Under the pieces are notes generated by a model. That model worked only from the letters and a program-made list of their open reading frames with translations. It made no database searches and was not told the origin of the DNA. A stretch of DNA of 64,000 nt. Origin: Mycobacterium lepraemurium. Lineage in GTDB: Bacteria; Actinomycetota; Actinomycetes; Mycobacteriales; Mycobacteriaceae. The stretch spans positions 1,178,001 to 1,242,000 of the forward strand of contig CP021238.1 in the NCBI GenBank assembly GCA_002291465.1, written 5' to 3'. A program made the position numbers and the translations under genes. Positions 9,743-21,522 of this stretch are shown here, piece after piece (the first letter of the stretch is position 1; each line of letters begins with the position of its first letter).

Positions 9743-10888
9743 ATGCGGGTTCTGGTCACCGGCGCCACCGGCTACGTGGGATCGCGGCTGGTCACGGCGC
9801 TGCTGGCGGGTGGGCACGACGTTTTGGCCGCGACACGAAACCCGTTGCGGCTCAAGCGTTTCGGCTGGTTCGGCGAGATCACCCCGGTGCCCCTCGACGC
9901 GGCGGATCCGGCGTCGCTGCGGTCGGTGTTCGCCGGATGCGGCCCGGTCGACGTGGTGTATTACCTGGTGCACGCCATCGGCCAGCCCGGTTTCCGGGAC
10001 GCCGACAAGACCGCGGCCGCCAACGTCGCCGCCGCGGCCAAGGACGCCGGGGTGCGGCGCATCGTCTATCTGGGCGGCTTCGTGCCCGCCGGGGAGGTGC
10101 TGTCCGAGCATCTGACCAGCCGGGCCGAGGTGGCCGAGGCGCTCGCGGTGCCGGACGGCCCGGAGCTGGTATGGCTGGGCGCGGCGATGATCATCGGCGC
10201 CGGCTCGACGTCGTTCGAGATGATGCGGTATGTGGGAGATCGCTTCCCGCTCATGCCGATACCGAGCTGGATGGACAACCCCATCGACCCCATCTCCATC
10301 CGCGACGTGCTGCACTACCTGCTCGCTGCCGACCGTGACCTGGTGCCCGCCGGCGCCTACGACATCTCCGGCCCCGACACAACGTCCTACCGGCGGCTGC
10401 TCAAGACCTACGCGCGGCTGTCCGGCCGGTGGCATACCGGGCTGCCGGTGGGTCGGGTGGACACCGGGCTGGCGTCACTGGTCACCGGCGTTGCGCTGCC
10501 GGTGCCGCCGGGGCTGGCCGGCGACCTGGTCGAGTCGCTGGACCACCCGATGGTGGCCTCCGGCAGCGATCTGCGGCAGCGGGTCCCCGACCCGCCCGGC
10601 GGGCTGCTAGGCGTTGACGACGCCATCGCCCGGGCGCTGGACGACCGGTCGTACCGGCGGCCCCGGCCGGTCAACGCGCTGGCCGATCCGCACCACCTCG
10701 CCGACACCGATCCCGGGTGGGCCGGTGGCGACGCGCGGCGCATCCGCCAGCTCGCCGGGCGGGTCACCCCCGCCATCGCGCGGCCGACCCTGGGGCTGGT
10801 GAACAAGGTCCCCGGTCCGGTGGCCGGAGCGGTTCGCACCGGCCTCGACATCCTGATCGCTCTGACCCCGAAGGTGCGTCCCGCATGA
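9743..10888 (+). CDS. NAD(P)-dependent epimerase/atypical SDR protein
   Basis: 381 residues starting MRVLVTGATGYVGSRL at an ATG at 9743; the GxxGxxG turn defines a Rossmann nucleotide site. The mid part (VVYYLVHAIGQPGF, RIVYLGGFVPAGE, AMIIGAGSTSFEMMRY) is characteristic of the NAD(P)-binding group that resembles complex I 39-kDa subunits and lacks the classical YxxxK. Substrate is unknown. The stop overlaps the next start (ATGA), so it is coupled to the CPBP protein. It diverges from the PKS operon across 239 bases that hold a short direct repeat (gcggtgggaac). Confidence 0.8.
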   Translation: MRVLVTGATGYVGSRLVTALLAGGHDVLAATRNPLRLKRFGWFGEITPVPLDAADPASLRSVFAGCGPVDVVYYLVHAIGQPGFRDADKTAAANVAAAAKDAGVRRIVYLGGFVPAGEVLSEHLTSRAEVAEALAVPDGPELVWLGAAMIIGAGSTSFEMMRYVGDRFPLMPIPSWMDNPIDPISIRDVLHYLLAADRDLVPAGAYDISGPDTTSYRRLLKTYARLSGRWHTGLPVGRVDTGLASLVTGVALPVPPGLAGDLVESLDHPMVASGSDLRQRVPDPPGGLLGVDDAIARALDDRSYRRPRPVNALADPHHLADTDPGWAGGDARRIRQLAGRVTPAIARPTLGLVNKVPGPVAGAVRTGLDILIALTPKVRPA

Positions 10889-11607
10889 GCCAGTCAACGA
10901 GCCCGTACCACACCAGCGTCTTCGCCGAGCTGCGCCGCGCCATCACCAATGTTGCTGTTCCCCACAATGAACCGCCGGCCATCGTCCGGCGCCGACGCGT
11001 CGTCGTGGCGATCACGCTGGTGCTCGGGGCTGCGGTGCTGGGCTACTCGTTGCGCCGCCATCCGGGCGAGTCCAGCTTCTACTGGCTGACGCTGGGGCTG
11101 GCGGCGGTGTGGACGGTCGGGGCGCTGATCTCCGGCCCGCTGCACCTGGGCGGCATCTGCTGGCGGGGCCGCAACCAACGCCCCGTCATCACCGGGACGA
11201 CGGTCGGGCTGTTGCTGGGCGGCGCGTTCGTGGTGGGCGGGCTGATCGCCCGGGAAATCCCGGCCGTGTCCGCGTTGATCACCCGGGTGCTGCTGTTCGC
11301 CCACCACGGATGGTTACCGCTGGTGGTGGCAATCACGGTGATCAACGGCATCGCCGAGGAACTGTTCTTCCGCGGCGCGCTCTACACCGCGCTGGGCCGG
11401 TATCACCCGGTGCTGATCTCGACCCTGCTGTACACGGCGGCGACCATGGCCGCCGGCAACCCGATGCTCGGATTCGCCGCGGTCATCCTCGGTACGGTGT
11501 GTGCGCTGGAACGCCGGGCTAGCGGCGGCGTGCTGGCCCCGGTTCTGACGCACTGCGGGTGGGGCCTGATCATGGTGCTGGCCCTGCCGCCCGTGTTCGG
11601 GCTCTGA
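10885..11607 (+). CDS. CPBP-family intramembrane metalloprotease
   Basis: 240 residues with about six hydrophobic helices. Residues about 153-159 read EELFFRG, the EExxxR motif of the CPBP (Abi/CAAX) family, followed later by HPVLIS and LTHCGWG, which supply the other His positions. Such proteins cleave membrane-embedded substrates or process prenylated or toxic peptides; the substrate here is unknown. It overlaps the upstream SDR by ATGA and is followed by a tight hairpin. Position corresponds to Rv1140, annotated as a membrane protein (recalled). Confidence 0.8.
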   Translation: MSQSTSPYHTSVFAELRRAITNVAVPHNEPPAIVRRRRVVVAITLVLGAAVLGYSLRRHPGESSFYWLTLGLAAVWTVGALISGPLHLGGICWRGRNQRPVITGTTVGLLLGGAFVVGGLIAREIPAVSALITRVLLFAHHGWLPLVVAITVINGIAEELFFRGALYTALGRYHPVLISTLLYTAATMAAGNPMLGFAAVILGTVCALERRASGGVLAPVLTHCGWGLIMVLALPPVFGL

Positions 11608-11620
11608 CCAATCCGTTGCG

Positions 11621-11637
11621 CCGTTGCGGAGCAACGG
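11621..11637. terminator. Hairpin between convergent genes
   Basis: Perfect 7-bp stem (ccgttgc / gcaacgg) with a 3-base loop, placed between the CPBP stop (11607) and the echA11 stop (11641). It can serve both strands. No U tract follows, as is common in mycobacteria. Confidence 0.5.
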
Positions 11638-11640
11638 GAT

Positions 11641-12453
11641 TCAGCGATCGGTGAAGTTGGGGGTGCGCCGCTGCTGGAAGGCGGTGGCACCTTCGACGAA
11701 GTCGGGGGACTTCAGCAGCACCGACTGTCCGTCGAATTCACGCTGCAGGGCCGGGTCCAGCTCGGTGAGCGTGGCCGCGTTGATCGCCAGCTTGGTCTTT
11801 GCGAACGCGACGGCCGGGCCGCTGAGCAACCGTGCGATCACCTTGTCCACCTCGGCCTCGAACTCGTCGGCCGGGTAGACCGCGGTGACTAGCCCCCAGG
11901 ACAACGCCTCGGCGGCCGGCAGCCGTTCGGGCAGCAGCGCCATCCGCATGGCCCGGATCCGGCCCACCGCGGCGGCCACCAACGCCGACGCGCCGCCGTC
12001 GGGCATCAACCCGATCTTGATGAAGGCAAGCATGAAAAACGCGTTCTCCGAAGCCAATACGACGTCGCAGGCCAACGCGATGGAGACGCCGACGCCGGCC
12101 GCCGGGCCCTGCACGACGGCGACCACCGGGTGGGGCAGCGCGGCGATCGCCCGCACCAGCCGGTTGATCTCGAGGATGATCTCGTCCGGCGGGACGCCGC
12201 CGCCGTCGGAGACGTCGTCGGCGCTGATGCCCGCCCCGGAGCTGAAGCCGCGCCCGGCGCCGCCGATCCGCACCACCTTGACCTCGGGGTCGGTGGCGGC
12301 GTACTCCATCGCGTCGGCGATCCCGGTGATCACCGGAACGGTCAGGGAATTCAGGCTGTCGGGCCGGTTGATGGTCACGGAGAACACGCCGTCGGACAGC
12401 GTGACGTCGAGGCCTGCGACGGGGGCGAGGGTGGCGATCGCGGATGAAGGCAT
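11641..12453 (-). CDS. echA11: Enoyl-CoA hydratase/isomerase family protein EchA11
   Basis: 270 residues with a crotonase fold. It has VTINRPDSLNSL, the first oxyanion segment RGFSSGAGISADD and the second QGPAAGVGVSIALACD. The catalytic Glu positions of true hydratases are not obvious, so it could be an isomerase or another crotonase. Position and strand match Rv1141c (recalled); the neighbouring echA10 of M. tuberculosis is not present. It diverges from mcr across 119 bases. Confidence 0.8.
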   Translation of the reverse strand: MPSSAIATLAPVAGLDVTLSDGVFSVTINRPDSLNSLTVPVITGIADAMEYAATDPEVKVVRIGGAGRGFSSGAGISADDVSDGGGVPPDEIILEINRLVRAIAALPHPVVAVVQGPAAGVGVSIALACDVVLASENAFFMLAFIKIGLMPDGGASALVAAAVGRIRAMRMALLPERLPAAEALSWGLVTAVYPADEFEAEVDKVIARLLSGPAVAFAKTKLAINAATLTELDPALQREFDGQSVLLKSPDFVEGATAFQQRRTPNFTDR

Positions 12454-12572
12454 GGGCTCACCATAAGTGACCGGGGTGCGTGGGCTTTCGGCACGGCTGC
12501 GAAGATGTCGATCGACCGGTTGTTAGAGGCGAACGGTCGACGGCGTCAGAGCGGACGAAAGGTCGATGGATC

Positions 12573-13655
12573 ATGGCTGGACCGTTGCAGGGACTGCGTG
12601 TTGTCGAGTTGTCCGGTATCGGGCCGGGCCCGCACGCCGCGATGATCCTGGGGGACCTGGGCGCCGACGTGGTACGGATCGACCGGCCATCCGTCGCCCC
12701 CGGCGGTGTCGTTAAGGACGCCATGAGCCGCAATCGCCGCATCGTCACCGCCGACCTGAAATCCGACCAGGGGCGCGGGCTCGTGCTCAAACTGGTCGCC
12801 AAGGCCGACGTGCTGATCGAGGGCTACCGCCCGGGCGTCACCGAGCGGCTCGGCCTGGGCCCGCAGGACTGCGCCAAGGTCAACGACCGGCTGATCTACG
12901 CCCGGATGACCGGCTGGGGTCAGACCGGCCCGCGCAGCCAGCAGGCTGGCCACGACATCAACTACATCTCGCTGAACGGCATCCTGCACGCCATCGGCCG
13001 GGCGAACGAACGCCCCGTCCCGCCGCTGAACCTGGTCGGCGATTTCGGCGGCGGCTCGATGTTCCTGCTGCTCGGCATCCTGTCCGCACTGTGGGAGCGG
13101 CAGAGCTCCGGCAAGGGCCAGGTCGTCGACGCCGCCATGGTGGACGGCTCCAGCGTGCTGGTCCAGATGATGTGGCAGATGCGGGCCTCGGGGATGTGGA
13201 CCGACGCGCGCGGCACCAACCTGCTCGACGGCGGCGCGCCCTACTACGACACCTACGAGTGCGCCGACGGGCGCTACGTCGCGGTCGGCGCCATCGAGCC
13301 GCAGTTCTACGCGGCGATGCTGGCCGGGCTGGGCCTGGACGGTGCCGACCTGCCCGGGCAGAACGACGTCAGCCGCTGGCCCGAGCTACGCGCCGCGCTG
13401 ACCGAGAAGTTCGCCAGCCGCGACCGCGACCACTGGGCCAAGGTATTCGCAGACTCCGACGCCTGCGTGACGCCGGTGCTGGCCTTCGGCGAGGTGCAGA
13501 CCGAGCCGCACATCACCGAGCGCAACACCTTCTACGAGGTGGACGGGGGACTGCAGCCGCTGCCGGCGCCGCGGTTCTCCCGCACCGCCCCGGAGACGCC
13601 CGGTCCCGCGGCGCCGGTGACCGACGCGACGGTCATACTCGACGACTGGGTATAG
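12573..13655 (+). CDS. mcr: Alpha-methylacyl-CoA racemase
   Basis: 360 residues, very close to the structurally known M. tuberculosis MCR (Rv1143). It begins [20 protein letters not shown], has the QQAGHDINY segment with the catalytic His and LVGDFGGGS with the catalytic Asp. The enzyme epimerises 2-methyl-branched acyl-CoAs, needed for beta-oxidation of branched lipids and cholesterol side chains. It is a family III CoA-transferase fold without transferase activity. The start ATG at 12573 follows GGACGAAAGG. The frame is intact, and it is followed by a broken SDR in the same direction. Confidence 0.95.
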   Translation: MAGPLQGLRVVELSGIGPGPHAAMILGDLGADVVRIDRPSVAPGGVVKDAMSRNRRIVTADLKSDQGRGLVLKLVAKADVLIEGYRPGVTERLGLGPQDCAKVNDRLIYARMTGWGQTGPRSQQAGHDINYISLNGILHAIGRANERPVPPLNLVGDFGGGSMFLLLGILSALWERQSSGKGQVVDAAMVDGSSVLVQMMWQMRASGMWTDARGTNLLDGGAPYYDTYECADGRYVAVGAIEPQFYAAMLAGLGLDGADLPGQNDVSRWPELRAALTEKFASRDRDHWAKVFADSDACVTPVLAFGEVQTEPHITERNTFYEVDGGLQPLPAPRFSRTAPETPGPAAPVTDATVILDDWV

Positions 13656-13717
13656 CCCCGACCAACCAGTTGGCTGGCTGGGGCTCGGGATTCGAAGGGA
13701 ATTCAGGAAGGACTCGC

Positions 13718-14483
13718 ATGGAGGTCAAGGACGCCGTCGCCGTCGTCACCGGGGGTGCCTCCGGTCTGGGTCTGGCCACCACCAAACGCCTGCTCGACCG
13801 CGGCGCGCAGGTGGTGGTCATCGACCTGCGCGGGCGAAGACGCGGTTCGCGAGCTGGGGGACCGGGCGCGGTTCGTGCAGGCCGACGTCACCGACGAGGC
13901 CGCCGTCGGCAAGGCGCTGGACACCGCGGAGTCGATGGGACCGCTGCGCATCAACGTCAACTGCGCCGGCATCGGCAACGCCATCAAGACGCTGTCCAAG
14001 GACGGCCCGTTCCCGCTGGACGCGTTCAAGAAGGTGGTCGGGGTGAACCTGATCGGCACCTTCAACGTGCTGCGGCTGGCCGCCGAGCGGATCGCCAAGA
14101 CCGAGCCGATCGGGCCCGGAACAAGCCCGGAGCGCGGTGTCATCATCAACACCGCCTCGGTCGCGGCGTTCGAGGGCCAGATCGGCCAGGCCGCCTACTC
14201 GGCGTCCAAGGGCGGCGTGGTGGGCATGACGCTGCCCATCGCCCGCGACCTGGCCCGCGAGCTCATCCGGGTGGTGACCATCGCGCCGGGGCTGTTCAAG
14301 ACCCCGCTGTTGGGCTCGCTGCCCGAGGAGGCGCAGGCCTCGCTGGGCAAGCAGGTGCCGCACCCGGCCCGGCTGGGCGATCCCGACGAGTACGGCGCCC
14401 TGGCCGTGCACATCGTCGAAAACCCGATGCTCAACGGCGAGGTCATCCGCTTGGACGGCGCCATTCGCATGGCGCCCCGCTGA
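13718..14483 (+). pseudogene. Short-chain dehydrogenase (HSD17B10-like, Rv1144 type), frameshifted
   Basis: Starts [18 protein letters not shown] with a Rossmann turn. Later parts hold NCAGIGNA, the catalytic Ser in [11 protein letters not shown] and the YSASKGG Tyr/Lys pair. One extra G near 13834 (after VIDLRG) puts the first 38 residues in another frame from the remaining 215. Without it the protein would be about 254 residues. Type II HSD10-like enzymes oxidise 3-hydroxyacyl-CoA or hydroxysteroids. The mcr neighbour suggests branched acyl-CoA oxidation. A strong hairpin follows the stop. Confidence 0.85.
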
Positions 14484-14502
14484 GCCACACCGCTACGCAA
14501 AC

Positions 14503-14534
14503 GAATGGGCCCCCGCATCCGCGGGGGCCCATTC
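14503..14534 (+). terminator. Strong perfect hairpin after the Rv1144-like gene
   Basis: A 14-bp perfect stem (gaatgggcccccgc and its complement) with a 4-base loop atcc, 20 bases after the stop codon at 14483. There is no U run. The stem strength and place make an intrinsic-type mycobacterial terminator likely. Confidence 0.75.
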
Positions 14535-15053
14535 GGGAGAACAATGGTTACCTGCGGAACCATCGACTGACAGCGGGTTCGGCCATTAACAGTCGTGCGA
14601 GCATGCTCATGGTCGGGCTCAGCTCGCTGCTTGCAGTTCGTCGAACTGCTCCGAGGTCTCGCTTTCCACCAGCACATCGCCGTGGTAGAGAGCCTCGAAG
14701 TCAACCTTGATGACGCCGGCACTTGTGTCGTCGATCCACATTACACTTAGCGTATGGGTCACCATTAAGGGATCCTTGAGTCACGATTCGGAAAAAGTTG
14801 GCAATTTACTTCCGGGTAGGTTCGCCGCCGTCAGCGCTGCAAAATGCGCCGTGAGCTGCTTAATTGCCGCATGTTTTTCTGAGCGGACTCTTACTGTCGA
14901 ACAGGTTTGAAAGCCACCGTTGAACGGTGACATCGCCCGGTTGCGTCTCTAAAGAGAACACTGTTGGACGCGTGAAAATTAGCGTTTGTTAGGTTGTCGC
15001 GGACAATCCAGTGGCCAGCGCAATGGGGCGCACCGGCAGCGGAAGGGCTCACA
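14535..15053. other. AT-richer intergenic region upstream of mmpL13
   Basis: 519 bases between the terminator and mmpL13, clearly lower in GC than the neighbours between 14740 and 14990. It holds a possible 40-residue minus-strand gene (14619-14741). It also has a small hairpin at 14915-14929 (caccgt, loop tga, acggtg). No other protein is convincing; a plus-strand frame at 14707-14910 has no family resemblance. Confidence 0.5.
14619..14741 (-). CDS. Possible 40-residue small protein, leaderless
   Basis: Minus-strand ORF beginning MWIDDTSAGVIKVDF and ending FDELQAAS, acidic and Glu/Asp-rich. On the coding strand a TACGCT hexamer (fits TANNNT) ends seven bases before the ATG, the spacing expected for a leaderless mycobacterial transcript. 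No Shine-Dalgarno sequence is present. I do not recognise the family. Codon choice is ordinary for a mycobacterial gene, but length alone gives little support. Confidence 0.4.
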   Translation of the reverse strand: MWIDDTSAGVIKVDFEALYHGDVLVESETSEQFDELQAAS

Positions 15054-17336
<2,283 letters not shown>

Positions 17337-17418
17337 CGGCCGTTCGGCCAACCGCCCGTCGAGTGTGGCGGTCGGACCCTATTCTGAGGCTCATTCGAGG
17401 CGGAAGGTGCACACACGC

Positions 17419-18054
17419 ATGACAACGGTGGTCGTCGACAACCCGTTCTTCGCGCGCATCTGGCCGGTCGTCGCCACGCACGAGACGGCGGCGGTGCGGG
17501 CCCTCCGCCGGGAGAACGTGGCCGGCCTGGCCGGCCGGGTGCTGGAGGTTGGTGCGGGCATCGGGACCAACTTTCCGCTCTACCCGGAGACGGTCGACGA
17601 GGTGATCGCGGTGGAGCCCGAGCCGCGGCTGGTCGACCGGGCCCGCGCCGCGGCGCAGGTGGTGCCGGTTCGGGTCGTGGTGACCGGCGAGACGGCCGAA
17701 GCGGTCGGCGGCGACGAGCCGTTCGACGCGGTGGTGTGCTCGCTGGTGTTGTGTTCGGTGCGCGACCCGCAGGGCGTGTTGCGGCGCCTCTATTCGTTGC
17801 TGCGCCCGGGCGGGCAGCTGCGCTACCTCGAGCACATCGCCAGTGCCGGCGCGCGGGGTCGCTTTCAGCGTCTTGTCGATGCGACGTTGTGGCCGCGACT
17901 GTTCGGCAACTGCCACACCCATCGCGACACCGAACGCTCGATCGTCGAGGCGGGGTTCGACGTCGACGCGTCGCGGCGGGAGTGGACGTTGCCGGCCTGG
18001 TCGCCGATGCCGGTGTCGGAGCTGTTGCTGGGCTGCGCGCACCGGCCCGCCTAG
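17419..18054 (+). CDS. SAM-dependent methyltransferase (class I)
   Basis: 211 residues with motif I VLEVGAGIGTNFPLY at about 41-55, an acidic EPEPR loop for the ribose, and the post-motif DAVVCSLVLCSVRDP. Similar proteins in other organisms act on phospholipid head groups or quinone precursors, but the substrate here is not indicated. Start ATG at 17419 follows GGCGGAAGG. Position matches Rv1147 (recalled). It ends seven bases before the convergent sirtuin gene. Confidence 0.8.
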   Translation: MTTVVVDNPFFARIWPVVATHETAAVRALRRENVAGLAGRVLEVGAGIGTNFPLYPETVDEVIAVEPEPRLVDRARAAAQVVPVRVVVTGETAEAVGGDEPFDAVVCSLVLCSVRDPQGVLRRLYSLLRPGGQLRYLEHIASAGARGRFQRLVDATLWPRLFGNCHTHRDTERSIVEAGFDVDASRREWTLPAWSPMPVSELLLGCAHRPA

Positions 18055-18061
18055 TCCGCGC

Positions 18062-18775
18062 TCAGTTGAGCAGCGCCGGCAACCGCTGCAGCAGCCCGGG
18101 CAAGGCCTGGCTGGCCGTCTCCCGGATGCTGAGCGTGGCGCTGGCCGACAGCGGCGTGACCTCGGGATTGACCTCGACGACGGCGGCGCCGCGGGACAAC
18201 GCCAGCTCGGCCAGCCCGGCCGCCGGATACACGATCGCCGAGGTGCCCACCACCACCACCACGTCGGCGGACTCGGTCGCCTCGACGGCACGCCGCCACG
18301 GCTCGTCGGGCAGCTGTTCGCCGAACCACACGATGTCGGGCCTGATCAGGCCGCCGCATCCGCACACCGGGGGTTGCACCTCCAGCGCCGGTTCGGCCAT
18401 CGCCGGCAGCTCGCCGGTGTAGGGCTTTGCGCAACGGGCGCAACGGAATTCAAACAGGCTGCCGTGCAGGTGGTGCACGGGTCGGCTACCCGCCCGCTCG
18501 TGCAGGTCGTCGACGTTCTGGGTGATGACGCTGACCTCGGCGTGGTCTTGCCAGGCGGCGATCGCGCGATGACCCGCGTTCGGCGCGACGTCGGCCACCA
18601 GGTAGTGACGCCACAGATACCAGCCCCAGACGCGCTGCGGGTTGTCGCGCCACCCCTGGGTGCCGGACAGCTCGTAGGGGTCGAAGCGGGCCCACAGTCC
18701 GTTCTTGTCGTCGCGGAAGGTCGGCACCCCGCTCTCCGCGGAGATGCCCGCGCCGCTGAGCACCGCTATGCGCAT
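18062..18775 (-). CDS. Class III sirtuin, NAD-dependent deacylase (Sir2/CobB-like)
   Basis: 237 residues. It has the NAD site [14 protein letters not shown] at 8-21, [12 protein letters not shown], the catalytic His in HLHGSLF and two zinc Cys pairs (CARC, CGCG). A Tyr-x-x-Arg pair in [10 protein letters not shown] is the class III marker linked with desuccinylase activity. Matches Rv1151c, a deacetylase/desuccinylase (recalled). A TATCTT hexamer lies six bases before the ATG, so the transcript may be leaderless. It diverges from a GntR gene with only 37 bases between the starts. Confidence 0.9.
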   Translation of the reverse strand: MRIAVLSGAGISAESGVPTFRDDKNGLWARFDPYELSGTQGWRDNPQRVWGWYLWRHYLVADVAPNAGHRAIAAWQDHAEVSVITQNVDDLHERAGSRPVHHLHGSLFEFRCARCAKPYTGELPAMAEPALEVQPPVCGCGGLIRPDIVWFGEQLPDEPWRRAVEATESADVVVVVGTSAIVYPAAGLAELALSRGAAVVEVNPEVTPLSASATLSIRETASQALPGLLQRLPALLN

Positions 18776-18812
18776 CCCACCAAGATAGCCGCGGCTGAGC
18801 GATACTGAACGA

Positions 18813-19178
18813 GTGGAGCTGGGTGACTGGTTGCGGGGCGACATGAAGGTGGGCAAGCCGCTTTTCGACCAGCTCAGGATGCAGGTGGTCGAAGGGGTGC
18901 GCGAGGGCGCGCTGCCACCCGGCACCCGGCTGCCCACCGTGCGGGAGCTGGCCGGCCAGCTCGGCGTCGCCGTCAACACCGTGGCCCGCGCCTACCGCGA
19001 GCTGGAATCGGCCGCCATCATCGAAACCCGGAGCCGCTTCGGCACTTTCGTCGCCCGCTACGACCCCACCGACGCCGCGATGGCGGCCGCGGCCCGCGAG
19101 TACGTCCGGGTGGCACGCGGCCTGGGGTTGGACAAGGCCGACGCCGTGCGCTACATCGAATCGGTGCCCGACGAGTGA
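18813..19178 (+). CDS. GntR-family (YtrA-type) transcriptional regulator
   Basis: 121 residues from a GTG. The winged helix spans residues about 18-80 ([52 protein letters not shown]). The C-terminus is short and has no effector domain, which defines the YtrA subgroup. Matches Rv1152 (recalled). Its start is 37 bases from the sirtuin start on the other strand, so both promoters must overlap and this regulator may control both. Confidence 0.85.
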   Translation: MELGDWLRGDMKVGKPLFDQLRMQVVEGVREGALPPGTRLPTVRELAGQLGVAVNTVARAYRELESAAIIETRSRFGTFVARYDPTDAAMAAAAREYVRVARGLGLDKADAVRYIESVPDE

Positions 19179-19228
19179 GAAGCCCGGCCGGGGGCTGGAA
19201 GCCTTGCCGCCGTGGGGTTTTGCGACGG

Positions 19229-19753
19229 CTAGCTCAACACCTTGACCGGGGTGCGCAGATTGAGGGTGGTGGTCGACGACTTGTACCGCGGCTTGCCCAT
19301 CGTCTTGCCGATGGTGCTGTCCAGGGTGCTGCCCTTGGGCACCTGCCAGTAGAGCACGCCCAGCGGACCGGGGCCGCGGCGGATCCTCTCGTCGGGCCCG
19401 GTCGGCAGGGCGGTGAGTTCGTCCAGCACGGCGGCGTCGGCCACGAACGTGACATAGGACTGGTAGCCGTCGACCTCGCGCTCGAACGGATAGCCGTCGA
19501 CCACTCGGCGCACGGTGTCGAGGTCATAGACCAGCACTTAGGCGTCGTAGCCGAACCGTTCGCGCAACGCGGCTTCGGCCTTCGCGCGCACCGCGGCCGC
19601 GCCGGCCTTCGACTGCAGCAGGACGTTGCCGCTGGCCAGGACGGTCCGCACCGCGGTGAAGCCGGCGTCGGTCAGGGCTTTTTTCACGTCGGCCATCTTG
19701 AGATTGACGCCGCCGACGTTGACGCCCCGCAGAAACGCCGCGTATTCGGTCAT
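19229..19753 (-). pseudogene. DUF1697 family protein with in-frame stop
   Basis: N-terminal half MTEYAAFLRGVNVGGVNL is the DUF1697 signature. The second half (VLVYDLDTVRRVVDGYPF ... MGKPRYKSSTTTLNLRT) follows in the same frame after a TAA at 19538-19540. The total of about 174 residues matches the family's usual length near 175-180. The stop replaces one residue and could come from a single C-to-T change in a CAA codon. Function of the family is unknown. It lies convergent with the GntR gene. Confidence 0.75.
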
Positions 19754-19818
19754 GCCCCGATTCCACCAGCCCGGCCCGGTGACGACCATCGGGGGCCGCC
19801 GGTCGGCGTGCGACGTAG

Positions 19819-20273
<455 letters not shown>

Positions 20274-20331
20274 CCGCGCCGTTGCGTTGTCCCGCCCTGC
20301 CCGCCGGGCAGTCCGGGGCTAGGCTGCCGCT

Positions 20332-20556
20332 ATGGCTGCATCGAGTGCCCGGGAGGGTTCACAGTCGTCGAAGTCTTCGGGCGGCGCCGGATCGTCGAAG
20401 TCCGACGACGACACCAAGCGCAGATTCCGGGAAGCCCTGGACCGCAAGATGGCGAAATCCACCGGCGGCTCCGATCACAAGGACGGCGCCGGTAAGCAGT
20501 CGCGAGCGCACGGTCCGGTGGAGAGCCGCCGCGAATTCCGCCGCAAGAGTGGCTGA
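20332..20556 (+). CDS. Small basic DUF5302-type protein
   Basis: 74 residues, hydrophilic and Ser/Lys-rich. It has a DDDTKRRFREALDRK segment, a DHKDGAGKQSRAHGP middle and an EFRRKSG end, the conserved layout of the actinobacterial DUF5302 family. No membrane segment or signal peptide. Function is unknown. It lies alone in the plus direction between the Rv1155-like and Rv1156-like genes. Confidence 0.75.
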   Translation: MAASSAREGSQSSKSSGGAGSSKSDDDTKRRFREALDRKMAKSTGGSDHKDGAGKQSRAHGPVESRREFRRKSG

Positions 20557-20717
20557 CACTTCTATAATCGATCATGTTGTGCGACAAAGCGTTTCGGCGC
20601 TAATGATCGCCCAGTGCGAGACGCCCGGTGCGGCGGGGATTCCGTCGCGGCGAGCGTGCGGCCCGCCGCGTGAACGCCCTGGACGCGGGGCCCGGGGCGC
20701 GGTTCTAGACTGTCTGC

Positions 20718-21287
20718 GTGCCGAAACTGCAGCTTGTCCAAGAGCCGGCCGCCGACGCCCTGCTGGACGAGAACCCGTTTGCGTTGCTGGTCGGCATGCT
20801 GCTCGATCAGCAGGTGCCGATCGAGACCGCCTTCGCCGGCCCCAAGAAGATCGCCGACCGGATGGGCGGGCTGGACGCCGCGACGATCGCCGACTACGAC
20901 CCGGACAAGTTCGCCGCACTGTGTTCGGAAAGGCCTGCCATACACCGGTTTCCGGGGTCGATGGCCAAGCGCATCCAGGCCCTGGCGCAGCTGCTGGTGG
21001 ACCGCTACGACGGCGATGCCGCCGCGCTGTGGACCGCCGGTGAGCCCGACGGCAAGGAGCTGCTGCGCCGGCTCAAGGGACTGCCCGGCTTCGGCGAGCA
21101 GAAGGCGCGGATCTTCCTGGCGCTGCTGGGCAAGCAGTACGGGGTGACGCCGCCCGGCTGGCGGGAGGCCGCCGGCGAGTTCGGCAAAGCCGGCACCTAC
21201 CTGTCTGTCGCCGACATCGTCGACGCCCGCTCGCTCGGGCAGGTGCGGTCCTACAAGAAGCAGATGAAGGCGGCGGCCAAGGAGTGA
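20718..21287 (+). CDS. HhH-GPD base excision DNA repair family protein
   Basis: 189 residues from a GTG. ENPFALLVGMLLDQQVPIE near residue 20-38 and LKGLPGFGEQKARIFLALLG near 121-140 form the helix-hairpin-helix of the HhH-GPD superfamily. The catalytic Asp of true glycosylases is not evident, so it may bind DNA without glycosylase action. Position matches Rv1156 (recalled). It is followed 25 bases later by a tiny DUF1059-type gene. Confidence 0.8.
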   Translation: MPKLQLVQEPAADALLDENPFALLVGMLLDQQVPIETAFAGPKKIADRMGGLDAATIADYDPDKFAALCSERPAIHRFPGSMAKRIQALAQLLVDRYDGDAAALWTAGEPDGKELLRRLKGLPGFGEQKARIFLALLGKQYGVTPPGWREAAGEFGKAGTYLSVADIVDARSLGQVRSYKKQMKAAAKE

Positions 21288-21312
21288 GTGCACGGAAGGG
21301 AAAGGCGACAAC

Positions 21313-21459
21313 GTGAAGACACACATAACATGTCCGTGCGGCGAAGCCATCGTCGGCAAGGACGAGGACGAGCTGGTGGAATTAACCCAGGCTCACCTCG
21401 CCAGCGTTCATCCTGGCCTCGAATACGACCGCGACGCCATCTTGTTCATGGCCTACTAG
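21313..21459 (+). CDS. DUF1059-type small protein
   Basis: A 48-residue ORF from a GTG at 21313, beginning MKTHITCPCGE when the start is read as Met, and ending DRDAILFMAY. It has the CxCG pair and a conserved aromatic tail as in DUF1059 proteins. GGGAAAGG lies upstream as a ribosome site. Function is unknown; the two Cys could bind metal. A strong hairpin follows directly. Confidence 0.75.
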   Translation: MKTHITCPCGEAIVGKDEDELVELTQAHLASVHPGLEYDRDAILFMAY

Positions 21460-21462
21460 AGC

Positions 21463-21499
21463 CGAACGCGCGCGCCCCGGGCCGGGACGCGCGCGTTCG
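21463..21499. terminator. Bidirectional hairpin terminator
   Basis: Perfect 12-bp arms (cgaacgcgcgcg and complement) around a 13-base loop, between the stops of the convergent DUF1059 gene (21459) and the secreted protein gene (21523). Confidence 0.65.
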
Positions 21500-21522
21500 C
21501 GGGCGGTGCAGCGGTGACGCCG

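Noticed and set aside
14707..14910. 67-residue plus-strand frame in the mmpL13 upstream gap
   Set aside because: No ribosome site and no family resemblance; it overlaps the better-supported minus-strand small ORF.
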